From the NCBI GenBank assembly GCA_963971575.1, contig OZ020616.1, positions 888,924 through 952,923 on the forward strand: a stretch of DNA of 64,000 nt, read 5' to 3'. Below are positions 30,699 to 42,893 of this stretch, in pieces (position 1 is the first letter of the stretch; every line of letters begins with the position of its first letter). The stretch comes from Liopterus haemorrhoidalis (taxonomy: Eukaryota; Arthropoda; Insecta; Coleoptera; Dytiscidae). Under the pieces are notes generated by a model. It was not told the origin of the DNA, searched no databases, and saw only the letters and a program-made list of their open reading frames with translations. Both the position numbers and the translations under genes were made by a program.

Positions 30699-33600
30699 AT
30701 GGCTTTACACGTTCCGAAAGCGCCAGGTATGGCACAAATGATGAAAGAAGGAGCAAGGGTAAGTAAACGATATAAAATCATGTTTTAAATCACATGTGGT
30801 CCAATGAGTGGGAGTTTTTCAAAATTATTTTATTACAGTATTTCTCTGGTTTGGAAGAAGCTGTATATAGAAACATAACAGCATGTAAAGAATTTTCTCA
30901 GAGTGTTAAATCAGCTTACGGTCCAAATGGAATGAATAAAATGGTTATTAATCACATCGAAAAACAATTTGTAACAAGCGATGCTGCAACTATTATGCGA
31001 GAACTTGAAATTGAACATCCAGCAGCTAAATTAATGGTTTTAGCAAGTCAAATGCAGGATAGTGAAGTTGGTGATGGTACAAACTTTGTTGTTGTATTAT
31101 CCGGAGCTTTGTTAGAAGCCGCTGAAGAATTATTGCGTCTTGGTGTAACACCAGGAGAAGTAGCTGAAGGTTATGAACGTGCCTTGGATAAGTGTCTAGA
31201 AATACTTCCTTCGTTAATATGTCAAGAAATTAAAGATGTAAGGAACCTTGAACAAGCTGTTAAAGGAATCAAAACAGGGGTTATGTCAAAACAGTACGGA
31301 AATGAAGATTTCTTATCTGAATTAATAGCTAAAGCTTGCATTTCTATTCTCCCTGAACAAACAACATTCAATGTAGATAATATAAGAGTTTGTAAAGTAC
31401 TAGGAAGTGGACTTTTCAGCTCAAGAACAGTTCATGGAATGGTATTCAAGCGTCAAGTTGAAGGAACAGTCTCGAATGTTAAAAATGCTAAAGTCGCACT
31501 GTACAGTTGCGCTGTAGATATTATGCAGACAGAAACCAAAGGTACCGTACTTATTAAAAGCGCAGCTGAGTTAGTTGATTTTAGCCGTGGTGAAGAATCA
31601 CTTCTTGAGACGCAGATTAAAGCTATCGCTGATACTGGAGCGAAAGTTGTTGTTGCTGGAGCCAAGTTTGGAGATATGGCATTACATTATTTAAATAAAT
31701 ATGGTATTATGGCTGTTCGACTTAATTCTAAATTTGATCTGAGGAGATTAAGCAAGACTGTTAATGGAACTGTTTTGCCTCGTTTGACACCACCGACACC
31801 TCAAGAAATGGGCTTTTGCGATACAGTGTGCGTTGAAGAAATGGGAGATACATCAATTGTAGCTTTCAGAGTGGAGGGAACTGAATCTCGAATTGCAACT
31901 ATAGTCATCAGAGGTAAATATTAAAATTATTTTATAAGGATCCAGGCGCTAATAGCCATATTTATTGTGTGTTAAATTTTAACTAATTAAAAGGATCTTG
32001 CACTTTTCATGTAAAGAAATTCCTGTCTTTATAATTAATAGATAGATTTAATAAATTTAAAAAAACAAATCATACAACTAAATCAATCAATAAACTATAG
32101 TCTTTACATATATTTTTGCAGACTTACATATTCAGACTGCAGGCTTTGGAATTGTTATTTTGTTACTAATTTCTTTGTTAGTAATTGTAATACGCAATAA
32201 CACTTGAATTAAAATGTATGGTTTACCACGTTTATAGTCTGCTACTTAGGCAATTAGTCAGGACAATTTGACTGCACACTTTGTTTATGTAGTTAGCTGT
32301 CATCAGTTATATTTTGGACTTTTTTGGCCTCGTTTCTGGTAGCTTCCGCACGGATCAAGATCATGTTACGTAGACATATCTTATGTTACAGAAAATACAA
32401 AAACAATTTCTATAAACGTGTTGTTTTTTATATGTGGCGTAATAATAGTACAAAAAAAAATAAAAAAAATATCATTTCTACCACTAAATAAAACAACCAA
32501 GGTAAAAAAACTTGAAACATTTATTTAAAAAATCAGTTGTGGGCACCACAGAATACGTAATCAAAAAAGATACTGTTTAACATGTTTTAAAATTTTGGAA
32601 CTAAATCAGGAATTTCAGTTAGCGTTTCCCCACGCTGAGCGCTTATCCTTATGGTAAATTTATTAAATAAAATATTTCACTAAAAACAAAAAGATAAAAA
32701 AAAACTCAAAGAAAAATTATTGCTCATGTTGTACAGCAATTTTCTTGAAATATTTTTTTTTTGTAAATATTACTGTTTCGACGAAATATTCGTAAAAAAC
32801 TTAAAAATTATATTAGTTTACTTCCGGTGGACCAATTTTTACCAAAAATCGATCAAATAGTGGTATTTATGTCAAAAGTTTAAATATGAAATTTAATAAA
32901 TATTCGTTTAGCCAAATTCGCTCTTCACGTGTCTATGGACCGACAAAAATCATGCTAAAAATAGTCAAAATGTTATGAGAGACCGAACATCCCTCGAAAT
33001 TTCAAAATCGGTATGATCAATATACCTCCCGTATTTATGTGGTGGTCGGTAAAATTTTCCAACAAAACACAGTAATTCAATAAATCACATTTTTAATATC
33101 AGTTAAATACGTCAGAAAAAAAATTGGTGTTTATAAATACTGTAAGCCGATAAGATAAATACGTTGGGGCCGACTGTTTATGGCATAATAACTTCAGCAT
33201 AATAAATAATATTGATATAAAAAAATAAGAGGTTCAAATTATAAGAATTGTGTGAATACGAAAAGAAGAATGGTAAACCTTTAATATTGTTGTAAATCGA
33301 ATAAATACAATAACAATAATACTGCCGCAAAAACGCGATGCCGAACTGAAAGTGTTGGCCCGAAAACGGGGCGGCTTGCTTTCAAAGTTTTTTTTTTTTT
33401 TTTATCTACCTAAAAATTATTATTAATCAAACGAACCGGACTCGTGACAATTGATTGTATTGGTGTATAATTTAATTCTAAACCAATCTCTCGCCCTTTT
33501 TATATTTATACATTTGTATTCTTTTTTCATAATTTTGTTCTATTTGAAGGTTCTACTGATAATTACATGGATGATATTGAAAGAGCTATCGATGATGGTG

Positions 33601-35245
33601 TTAATAACTTCAAATGTCTTTCGCGAGACGGTCGGCTGGTAGCCGGAGCTGGGGCCACCGAGATGCAACTCGCCAGACAACTCACAGATTACGCTGATAC
33701 ACTTCCTGGTCTCGAACAATATGCAGTTCGTAAATTCGCTACTGCGCTTGAAAATTTCCCGAAAGCACTCGCTGAGAACTCTGGATTAAATGCTAATAAG
33801 GTAACAAAACTAAACAAATTATTCTTGTACTTGCAAATATTAGATATATTACAATATCAGCTTATATCTTTTTCGATTTGAAAATAGAGATTTGATCTGA
33901 AATATACCTGAAATCGCTCGGAGATCAATCTGTGACGTCACACTCTGTACTAGAGCGTTCTGGTAGAGCAGCAGTTCTTAACCTTTTTATACTCGGGACC
34001 CCCCCAATTAGCCTAAAATATTTTCTGGACCCCCCAAGAAAAATTTTTAAATAATATTTTAAATGTTCTATAATATATTGTTTAATAATTAGGTAATTTT
34101 AAAAGCAAAAACTGGTAAAAATTAAATTTTTTCTTTTAATTTCGGGACCCCCTAATGACTTTTCGGAACCCCTGGGTTAAAAACCGCTGTGGTAGAGAGT
34201 GTACTTCATTTTACGTTGACATCTGTTATTTTTGAATAGTACCTAGATATGAAAAGCCACAATGACATTTATATTATTCTTGATTAGTGGATTATTATAG
34301 AGAGAAAATCTGTTTATTTACTTGATTGTCAATGTAATTATGCACAACATTAAGTCCCAACGCGATCGACCGGTATTTTGTTCCGAAAAACGCCAAAAAT
34401 ATAATGGTGTTCCCAGGCCGGGCGACTACCGGAATGGCGGCGAGCGACCCGTACGCTCGCCGGTATATAGGGAAACGCCGGTGAAATTTGACTATATACC
34501 TTTTGACCGCCATAATTGCATCAACCCCCGATTCGCTAGAATATAATGATTCCTCCAATGCAGTTATATTATTAGTAGTATTCATAACCCGCAACGCGAA
34601 TAAAATCATGTTGAAAACATAACCGAAAATCAAATATCTAACAAAACAATGAGGTTATATTTATATTTTGGCGCCATTTTTTAAGATAGTATCGTGAGAC
34701 AGATCAACTTGAGCGCTCGGAAATTGCTTGCGTTCCGATCGATCGAGTAAATTGAAAATTAATTTGAGAGCGCTCAAACTGCTCTAAACCAAAAAGAAAA
34801 AGTTTTTTGTTCTGAGAGAAATCTCGGAGCACTTCGAGCATACTAATCGAAAACGCTATTACATTGCGCCCGAACTCGTTTATTATTTATTGCGTCTGCT
34901 TTAAAGGTTAAATAAATGTTTATAATTAAAAAATAAAATATTTAACGTAGTAATATGATAAAGAACAAAAAGTGTTAATATATTTTTCTATAGGTCATTG
35001 AATTATTGCACGAAGCTCATCGTGAATCAAAAACAACAATGGGTGTCGATATAGAAGCGGAAACAGCAGCCATCTGTGACGTTAAAGAGAACAACATCTT
35101 CGATCTGTACGTAGCGAAACTCTGGGGACTGAGGTATGCTGTCGGCGCCGCCTGTACAATACTCCGAGTGGACCAGATCATCATGGCCAAGCGAGCCGGA
35201 GGCCCAAAACCAAGACAAGGCCCTCAAGATGAAGATGAAGAATAA
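30699..35245 (+). CDS. CCT8: T-complex protein 1 subunit theta (CCT8)
   Basis: Four exons: 30699-30758, 30839-31913, 33550-33800 and 34994-35245, with consensus GT/AG sites and consistent phases, give 545 residues (human CCT8: 548). The start MALHVPKAPG is the family's usual N-terminus. YGPNGMNKMVINH and the ATPase motif VGDGTN (residues ~97-102, with the catalytic Asp) are intact; NVDNIRVCK, RLTPPTPQEMG and MDDIERAIDDGVN follow. The family's GGGATE reads GAGATE here, a mild substitution. It is one of eight subunits of the cytosolic TRiC/CCT ring that folds actin and tubulin. The first exon is only 60 nt of coding sequence. Intron 2 carries a decayed family A copy, intron 3 a hAT MITE. AATAAA at 35251 is close to the stop codon. 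Tail to tail with AIMP1. Confidence 0.97.
32528..33052 (-). repeat. Old, diverged dispersed family A copy in CCT8 intron 2
   Basis: AAATCAGTTGTGGGCACCAC at the start and CCTCCCGTATTTATGTGGTG with GTCGGT at the end match family A, but with many changes and almost no microsatellite left (GGACCGACAAAAATCATGC). It is the most decayed copy in the window. The rest of intron 2 (31914-33549) is AT-rich without features. Confidence 0.6.
33969..34189. mobile_element. hAT MITE with perfect 8-bp TSD in CCT8 intron 3
   Basis: CAGCAGTTCTTAACC at the left and GGGTTAAAAACCGCTG at the right are inverted. TGGTAGAG stands on both sides (33961-33968 and 34190-34197). 221 bp with GGGACCCCCC subterminal motifs; no coding. 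Confidence 0.88.
34198..34993. other. Remainder of CCT8 intron 3
   Basis: A GC-rich patch at 34365-34500 (CGCCGGTATATAGGG, GGCGGCGAGCGACCC) is open on both strands but resembles no family I know. It may be part of an unrecognised element. No supported exon. Confidence 0.35.
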
Positions 35246-35574
35246 TTTGCAATAAATATTTCACCGTATTAACACTTTAACATTGCTTTAGGCTTCACAA
35301 TATAATTTATACACTTTTATATGAAGTTCAGAGTAGCTCGGTGATTTTGAAAAGTATAAATTTATGAGCTGTTTAATTCACATTATGTTATTAATTCATA
35401 ATCATTTGTTTCATCTTTCTGTATGAAAATTAATTAAAATTTTCTTACTAATTAAATCTGTATTTATTTTACATCTTGTGTTTAAGATGGTTTTAAGAAA
35501 ATGCGCAGCTGTAACTCAAGGTCGGATTTAGGGTGTGGTGAGGGCACTCGCCTCAGGTGCAAAGTTGATAAGGG

Positions 35575-36330
35575 CGCAAAAATCTTCCCGGTACCCTTTT
35601 TAGGCTTTTGTAGGTATGACCAAAAACCCTTATACCGTCATTTTGTCGTTTGTCTGTCTGTTCGGTAAAAATTGTAACCAAACGGCTAAACTTAGAGAGT
35701 TGAAATTTAGCATGCTTATACAACTCTTTGACCCGCACATAGGTAAAATTCTAAAACATCTAAAAAAACATATCCCCCTAAAAATATAAACAAACATGTA
35801 CTTATCGAAAAAAAAAAATATATTTTAAATTCTGAGTAGGGTATCAAATGAAAGCCCTTAGTACTTGGATTAACGATCAAAATTTTATTTTTGCAAAATA
35901 AATTATTTTGATGAGATTTTTGCCAAAATTGTGCAAAAAAAATGTTGTCCCACATCCTGTAGCCCAGATGGTTTAAACTAAAAATCTGAAAAATTTCTAA
36001 GTAATGTATATTGGGGTGAACCGAAATAGTACAACAGGAATTTTTGATCAGATTATGTTTTCGGAAAATAATGCGTTTTTTGTTGACGATTTACAAAAGT
36101 TATAGTTATGTAACACACTAGACTAGAAAACGCATCATGGTGTAATGGTTAGCAAACTTGCTAGCTACATAGAATTCTAGGTTCGCTCCCAGTCAGAGGA
36201 GACAATTTTATTTTTTGTTTTATTTTTTTTCTATTTTTATTTTCTTTAAATTATTTGGTCAAAATTCTAGTTATATTTTGGCAAAAGTTGTAAGCATTTA
36301 TATTTTTAAGGAATTTTTTTCGTATAGTTG
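35575..36330 (+). repeat. Dispersed family B copy with tRNA-like module (36130-36205)
   Basis: Begins TTTTTAGGCTTTTGTAGG and GTATGACCAAAAACCC, has a short GTCTGTCTG tract, then AAACGGCTAAACTTAGAGAG and TGTTGTCCCACATCCTG. It matches 62050-62740 closely, including sequence beyond the tRNA-like part (TCAAAATTCTAGTTATATTT). The module has an A-box-like TGGTGTAATGGTTAGC and a B-box-like GGTTCGCTCCC. Located between CCT8 and AIMP1. Confidence 0.7.
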
Positions 36331-36503
36331 AAAGCATTTTGCCTGATTTTATTAATTTAAAAATATATATTTTCTTCTATAAGCCGATGTCTCCCATGGT
36401 CTCCTTTTATCATTTAGTTTTTTTTTTTTTTTTTTTGAGTTGTAGAATAATACAAATTAAAAAAGTTTCATATATCTAGTTTTTATTAAACAATTTTCAA
36501 AAA

Positions 36504-37551
36504 TTATTTAATCTGTACATTTTTAAGAGAAGTAGAAATTATACTTTTTCCTCCAACCATTAATGGTTTACCCATGTAACATGCTTCGTGATTATCATTG
36601 GTTTTAAGATCAGGAGCAACGGTTTCAAATATTTTTTTCTTAGGATTAAGCTGCGCATCTGGCTGTCTAGTATATCCTGCACAATCGATAGCATCTCCTG
36701 GATTAGATCCTGCAGGCGGTGTCAGAACCTCAACTTTCTCTGGAGTAGAAGCGCACATCACCATAGCTTCAGATAAAACTCCACGCATCTACGAAAAAAA
36801 GTATACAAATATATAACAAGACTTTAAAATGTCCCTGTATTTATACAGAAGTTTTAAATAATATTAAAGATGGAGGACTTAATATATATTTTTTTACTTT
36901 AAAAATAATTACCTTTGCGGGTTTCAAATTGCATAAAACAACCACCATTCTTCCTTGTAATTCTTCAATCGGAACAAATTTCACCAGCCCCGATACCACA
37001 GTACGTGGAGCTGCATCCCCACATTCTATTTTAGAGACATACAAACTGTCAGCATCAGGATGTTTCTCAGCTTTCAATATTTTTCCAACACGTAAATCTA
37101 AACGCCCTACATCAACAGGCAAAGAATCAGTATCGGGAACAGTTTTCTTGGGCTCTGCCTTCTTTTTCTCTTTCTTTTCACCTCCCTTTTTCGTTTCTTT
37201 CTTTTCAGTTTCAATTTTTTCTACACTCTGAACTTCTTTTGGTTCCGAACTAACAGATTTACAAATAATGTCTGTTGAAAGATTTCTATTCGGAATTGGA
37301 ATTTGTTTAACACCACGAGCCCTTTCAAGTTGTATTAATTTATTTAAGGCACTTGAAACTTGTTTTTTTAATTGAATATTATCAGCAGTTAATTTTTGAA
37401 TTCTTGTTTGATTGTATGCATTTCGAAGGATAATGAGCTAAAAATAAAATGATTAAACATGATTTACTTCTTTTATGTTTTAACTTACCTCATTTTTAAG
37501 CTGTTCTGTAGTTTGTTCAATTAAATTTGCGTTATTAACTATTTTTTCCAT
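36504..37551 (-). CDS. AIMP1: Aminoacyl-tRNA synthetase complex-interacting protein 1 (AIMP1/p43)
   Basis: Three phase-0 exons on the minus strand: 37489-37551, 36913-37437 and 36504-36788, give 290 residues (human 312). Residues 1-~65 are a heptad-like helix ([19 protein letters not shown] ... [16 protein letters not shown]) that anchors the protein in the multisynthetase complex with arginyl- and glutaminyl-tRNA synthetases. A lysine-rich linker ([20 protein letters not shown]) follows. The C-terminal ~165 residues are the EMAP-II tRNA-binding domain: [66 protein letters not shown]. Domains are complete and in order. AATAAA (complement of 36482-36487) lies directly after the stop. Promoter presumably within 37552-37950. 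Confidence 0.97.
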
Positions 37552-37959
37552 TGTTAACCGGAAAATTGAACGGGATAAGAACATATGGAAAAAGTGAGGT
37601 TATATCGTATTATTTTTTATTTTTGTTATAAAAATATTAGTATCATAAAAGAGTACGAAAAAAATGTAATGCTGATTTATAAATAAAAATCAGTAGATAG
37701 TGCTGCAAACCGGGTACCATTTAAACTGGACAAATACAGTATAGCGGGAAATTTAAAATAAGTTACAACTAGGACATGGGCGTAGTAACTGGGTTAGCAA
37801 GTGATTTTTTTTTTAATATAAAAAAGGTTAATAGGCTATTCAAATAAACAAAGTAGATAATACACTTACGTTATTTATACGACATAAATTCAGTTTAATG
37901 GGAAATTTGATAAAGTTAAAAAAATATCAATTTTTAAAAATTATATACTATTGAGAATA

Positions 37960-38212
37960 AACATTACCTACAGAGGCGCTGTTGTCGCTTACAAAATCGC
38001 GATTGGATATTTTTGACATTTGATACACAACAATTCACATTGCAGTTATTTTTCTGTTGCGATTTTAAAGACATTTTATTAAAGTTTTCTTCACTTTAAC
38101 ACATACTAACAATGCAATTAAATGAGCCACATCCAACAAAATCCTATTCCGTTAAGTTCCAAAATATTCCGCTAGGCGTCACTTCAGTTATTGTCAGTTC
38201 TCAATAAAAAAA
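37960..38212 (-). repeat. Inverted copy of the 61030-61325 sequence
   Basis: From ATTGAGAATAAACATTACC to GTCAGTTCTCAATAAAA this is the near-perfect reverse complement of 61030-61325, including a start codon (complement of 38075) and a short frame MSLKSQQKNNCNVNCCVSN that then breaks. GTAG followed by GTAATG after CAGCGCCTCT resembles an exon end. The similarity stops at the ATTGAGAATAAAC side. A promoter plus first exon of a multicopy element is one reading. Confidence 0.6.
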
Positions 38213-38589
38213 ATATATATAAAAAGAGAGATTTGGCTAAAAGAGATTAAATAAAACAAACAATATATTTTCAGAGCTAAATTTCTTATTTAAATATTTA
38301 TTGTAAATAAAAATATATGTATATACATATGAAATTCTAAAAATTATATCAATGACTTCTTCTTTGGGCACAATCAGCTGGGCTGTCTTTTGGCCTCACA
38401 TTAGTCCTCTATCTTGATCTGTCAGATATCCTAAAAAATATATAACTGCGTAAAAACAAATTGCATGGAGAATTTTCTCCATAAAATCTACGCCAAGTAT
38501 ATAAATAAAAGTCTCAAATGTCAAAATAGCGCAATTTTCTTTGATCCGATGAAACAAAAATTGTTTTATTTAATCCTGGTATCGGCCAA

Positions 38590-39064
38590 AAGCAAGTACG
38601 CAGGCCTCCATGCACGAGGTACAATCCTAAGTACACTGCAAAGACTATAAAACACGGCGGCTGTAATATTATGGCATGGGGATATTTTTTTTGGAACGGA
38701 GTGGGCCCTATTTTCTGGATTAAAGATATAATGGACGCGAATGTTTATATCAGTATCTTGCTGTATGTCATGCTTCCCTTTGCAGAGGAGGAAATGCCTT
38801 TAAAATAGATATTTATGCAAATGATGACCCAAAGCATAAATTGGTTTAATGAAAATAGGGTTACTGTTACGGGTTGGTCAGCTCAATCTCCGGATTTAAA
38901 CCCGATAGTGAACTTATGGGCTGATGTAAAAATTAAAATATTTTACTGTTTGGAAATCTATTCCATTGGAGAAATGGCGGTAGCTAATTGATTTTATGCC
39001 GGAAGATGTGTAGAAGTAATACGAAAAAAAGGTCATGGAACCAAATATTACAGAAATAATAAAG
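38590..39064 (+). pseudogene. Tc1-like transposase pseudogene, catalytic part
   Basis: In frame: KHGGCNIMAWGYFFWNGVGP, IKDIMDANVYISILL, a TAG, then WFNENRVTVTGWSAQSPDLN and LWADVKIKI, later broken. TVKHGG..M.WG and SPDLNP are Tc1 transposase signatures. The catalytic DNDPKH motif is degraded to a poor match, and several stops are present. Its N-terminus and ends are not visible. Confidence 0.7.
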
Positions 39065-39079
39065 AATATTTAATATTAA

Positions 39080-41630
39080 AATGAGTTTTTTTATTTTATG
39101 AAGTGTATTGCTAGATTTATGAACAGCGTAATGAGCATATTTTTACAAATACTATATATATTTTTTTAATGAATCGACAAAAATACTTTCCCTTTCATTG
39201 GCTTTGTTATTACTTAAACCAACTTTTATTGTATTTTCTGATACTGTTATTTTTACGCGTATGACTGTTTATAAAGAATATTTCGGATCTCAGGATTTCA
39301 AAAATTCTAACCATGGGTCTCTATCTATTATAGTTTTTGAGTTATTGTCAAGCGCACATATTGATTTTGCTAATACTCAAAAATGATATGCTCCAATTTT
39401 TTAAACTATCAAATCAAATGACTGTCTCAAATAAGTACAATAATTTCTAATCTAATTAATTAAACAATAAAAAATATAATAATAAGATGAATTTAATATG
39501 CATTTTTCTCAAAACTTTTGAGATGTAAGGGTACTAAACTGTATATTCGTTGAATTCAGAATAAAATTCCCTTCCGAACAAAAATATTTAAAAAAAATAT
39601 GTTCTCATTTAACATAAGAAAGTTGAGTCCCATATTTGGAGAACCACTGATCATAAAAAAATTTGTTAATAGTTTTGTAATGGACTTGCAATATGGTATT
39701 TCTTTGATAATTTAACCAACCTCATAGCTCTTATAGTTCTCGAGATAACAATGGTGGCTCACTTAGATTGAACACCCAGTATATATAATTATTACTATAA
39801 TTATAGAAATTAGATATTTATTTTTCCAGAAAATATAAAATAAGATGTATTATTACTTTTTGAGACATAAATAGAGCAAATATTAGCTACGAAGCCAAAT
39901 CTTATGCAAAGCGATTTAGTTTACGGAGGACCTATTATAAAAAATGCTCCCATATTTTAACTACAGCGAAACAGACATTAAAAATCAGATCCATAGCTGT
40001 AAGGAAACTCCAACTTTTAGTTATTTATAGTTTTATTTATGTTATTTACAATATAGCAAAAAAATATTTCAAATTCATTTACATATTTTCAAAATGTCAA
40101 ATATTTATTTTATTTGTAATTTTGAACTACAAGCTTAATACCCTATAAAATTAGTATCAAAAGATGCGGAAAGAGCCCTATTTTCATTCCTGAAAATTTG
40201 AAAAGATTTCACCATGGAAAAAAAAAAGAAAAATTAAAAAAACGCTTCGAAGCAACAGGTATCGGAGGTTATGGATGTCAATTTTTAAATTTTTTCAAGA
40301 ATTATCAAATTTTAAGGGGATAAAAGTAGATCAGTATAATTAGGGATTTTGATATTATAATAAAATCATACTTTTAAGGTCAAACTTTTCAAAATATCAA
40401 AAATTTTAAGTCAGACTTTTTAGTAGCGAAAAGCTCAAATTTAAAGCATTTTTAAGGGAAAAAAAAATACCTATACACGTATTCAGAGGCTTAAATTAAA
40501 TAAATAAATCATATTTTAAAGGTTTTATATTTTCATTTTTTTTTTTTTCCATAATTTGAGATTTTAAGCTAATATCTCAAAAACGGTGTGGTTTAGAGAA
40601 AAAATTTATTAGAAAAAAGTTTTTTAAAATATTCGATTTGTCTTATTTTGGATTTTAAAAAGGTCTAAATAAAAATTTTGAAAATTTTTTTGCAAACAAT
40701 TTTATTTATTACTACTTAAAATCGCTTTTTAAGCCCTTAAAAAATTAACTAAGGGTTTTGAGATATACAGAATTGTATTTTTAAAGTTATTTATTTTTTA
40801 TTTCATCTTTTAATATAATTAAATTCTGTATTTTTTTAATAATTTGTCGCGAAATAAGCGATCAAGTAGGCTTTGACACCGAAGTTATAAGAGCTTCCGC
40901 GACGAACTTCCGGTCTCTTTCCTATTACGACAGCGTAAGGTGTAACTTCGTCTCTTCGTTTTAGCGTTTTAATTCATTTTTTTTTTTTGTTAAAACAAAT
41001 AAATTATCGGTTTAAATTGTTAAACAAATGAATTTGAGCCTACAAAGGTATTAATTTGGTGCGGGAAATGGTTTTTTTCGTAAAAAATCGGTAATTACGC
41101 CAGGTGAAATAGGTTAATAGCTTTGTGCGAATTCGCGGTAATTTTTCCTAGTTTTTTTCTTGTTGATATGTGGTAGAACTTCAAATGATGGCGGACTTAC
41201 AATAATTCTTAGACTGTAATATTAAAAATAACATAATTAATTTCGTTTAATAAAGTGTCAAGCGGATAATTTTTAGTAAGGTAAGTGATTTATTTTTTAC
41301 TTTTATTATATGTGTTGCGAAAAATTATTCTTAACCAAACGTTAACTTAGTTTTAAATTTATCAACTTTTTAAGTTTAACATTAAGTTCTAGAATACAAT
41401 AGACGCTTTCCTTTTACCACTTTACTTAAGAAATCTAAGCTAAGCTAAGTTAATCTAAGTTGTAAGAGCGTTCCATTTATAAGACACTGGCTAAAATAAA
41501 GTTTTTTCCTTCCCCCTTTCTCTTGCTAAGACATTTGACTAACTTCTTAGCTTAGCCAAGTATTTTAACTTGTAAAAGGAAAGCAGCTAATATAAGGCAG
41601 TGGTTGTTAATTAGTGTTTCGTGAAGTTGT
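39080..41630. other. AT-rich intergenic DNA, no supported gene
   Basis: 39600-39785 ends in TTGAACACCCAGTATATATA, a repeat-like border. The remainder consists of A/T runs and short open frames without family features. Confidence 0.5.
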
Positions 41631-41639
41631 ATTTTATAA

Positions 41640-42372
41640 TGGCATGAATGATTATAATTTAAAGTATTCCGATACTTTGTAAAAATTAAAAAAATGTTGC
41701 CATTTTATATCGAGTCGCCTTGTGTATATACGTTATTAAATATGGTGTTCCGTAATTATTTTTAATAATTTAAAGTGTTACGATACTTTGTAAAATTTAA
41801 CAATTTTTTGGTTTTTATGTCGAATCGCTTTGTGTATATTGTTAGTAGTTAACAAAAAAGGAGAAAAGAGAAGAAACGAAAATCATTATTTTAGGAATAT
41901 TATTACATAAGAAATTTAATTATTAATATTAAATCAATGTTAGAATACCGTTATTTTAATTAGAATGTTTTGCTAATTAAATTAGGATTATCAACTGTCG
42001 ATAATTTGATAAGGTAATGATACTAATGAGTTGTATTATGTAACTAAGCAAGCCGCTACTAGCCGACAAGGCTTCACGCCGTTCAGTCAAGTGCCACTTG
42101 TGAGTTTTTGTTTGTGAATAAATTGTTTAAAACATGTTGTGTTATTATATTTTTTTTATGTGTATGAAAATATATTGCTAATAATATACGTTATTAAATG
42201 TGATGTTCCGTAATTATTTTTAATAATTTAAAGTGTTCCGATACTTTGTAAAAATTTAGAATTTTTTGCTATTTTATGTCGAGTAGCCTTGTGTATATAC
42301 GTTATTAAATATGGTGTTCCATAATTATTTTTTATAATCAAAAGTGTTCCGATGCTTTGTAAAAGTTAAGAA
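41640..42372 (+). repeat. ~113-bp tandem repeat, four copies, split by a 340-bp spacer
   Basis: The unit contains GTATATACGTTATTAAATAT, GGTGTTCCGTAATTATTTTT and CCGATACTTTGTAAAA. Two copies precede position 41840 and two follow 42180. The spacer (41841-42183) has no similarity to the unit. Confidence 0.65.
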
Positions 42373-42389
42373 TTATTGATATAAGTCTA

Positions 42390-42893
42390 ATAGCGTATTC
42401 GTTTGGTGCTCTACTATACCGTTCGAACACTCAGTGAGCAAATTTCGTATTGGTCGAGTACACTCTAGAGTTGTTAAACTGCGAGAACTTTTTCTTGTTC
42501 TGGTTAAATAGTCAGAGCAGCATCAAGCAATAGCCCGTAGCAGTATTTCAAATCTAGTATGTTTATTAGAAAGAACTAATTGAATCTTCATCAAGTAAGA
42601 ATAATAAATCAAATTAGGAAATTAAGAGATAAAATAATTTAAAAAAAGTAACATTTTGCTAATAGAAATAAACAAATAAATTATTGTAATCACAAAATTA
42701 AAATTATACATAAAGTGTTATCGTGCACTGTTTACGCAAGGAGAGCAATGTATTTTTAAATAATTAATAATAATAATAAAAATGTATTCGATTGTCAGTT
42801 GCTGTGGCGCACTTGCTAGTAAAACTCGGATTGAACATGACGTTTGCTTGCTCTCAAAGCAATTCCAGAGTGGTCCAATCGAATACGCTATTA
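42390..42893. mobile_element. DNA element with ATAGCGTATTCG ends
   Basis: ATAGCGTATTCGTTTGGTGC at the left; CCAATCGAATACGCTAT at the right, complementary over about 14 bp, with TA on each side. The interior (504 bp) has no transposase. Confidence 0.55.

Noticed and set aside
34295..34633. Minus-strand 112-codon frame in CCT8 intron 3
   Set aside because: A GC-rich patch is open on both strands; no recognisable domain.
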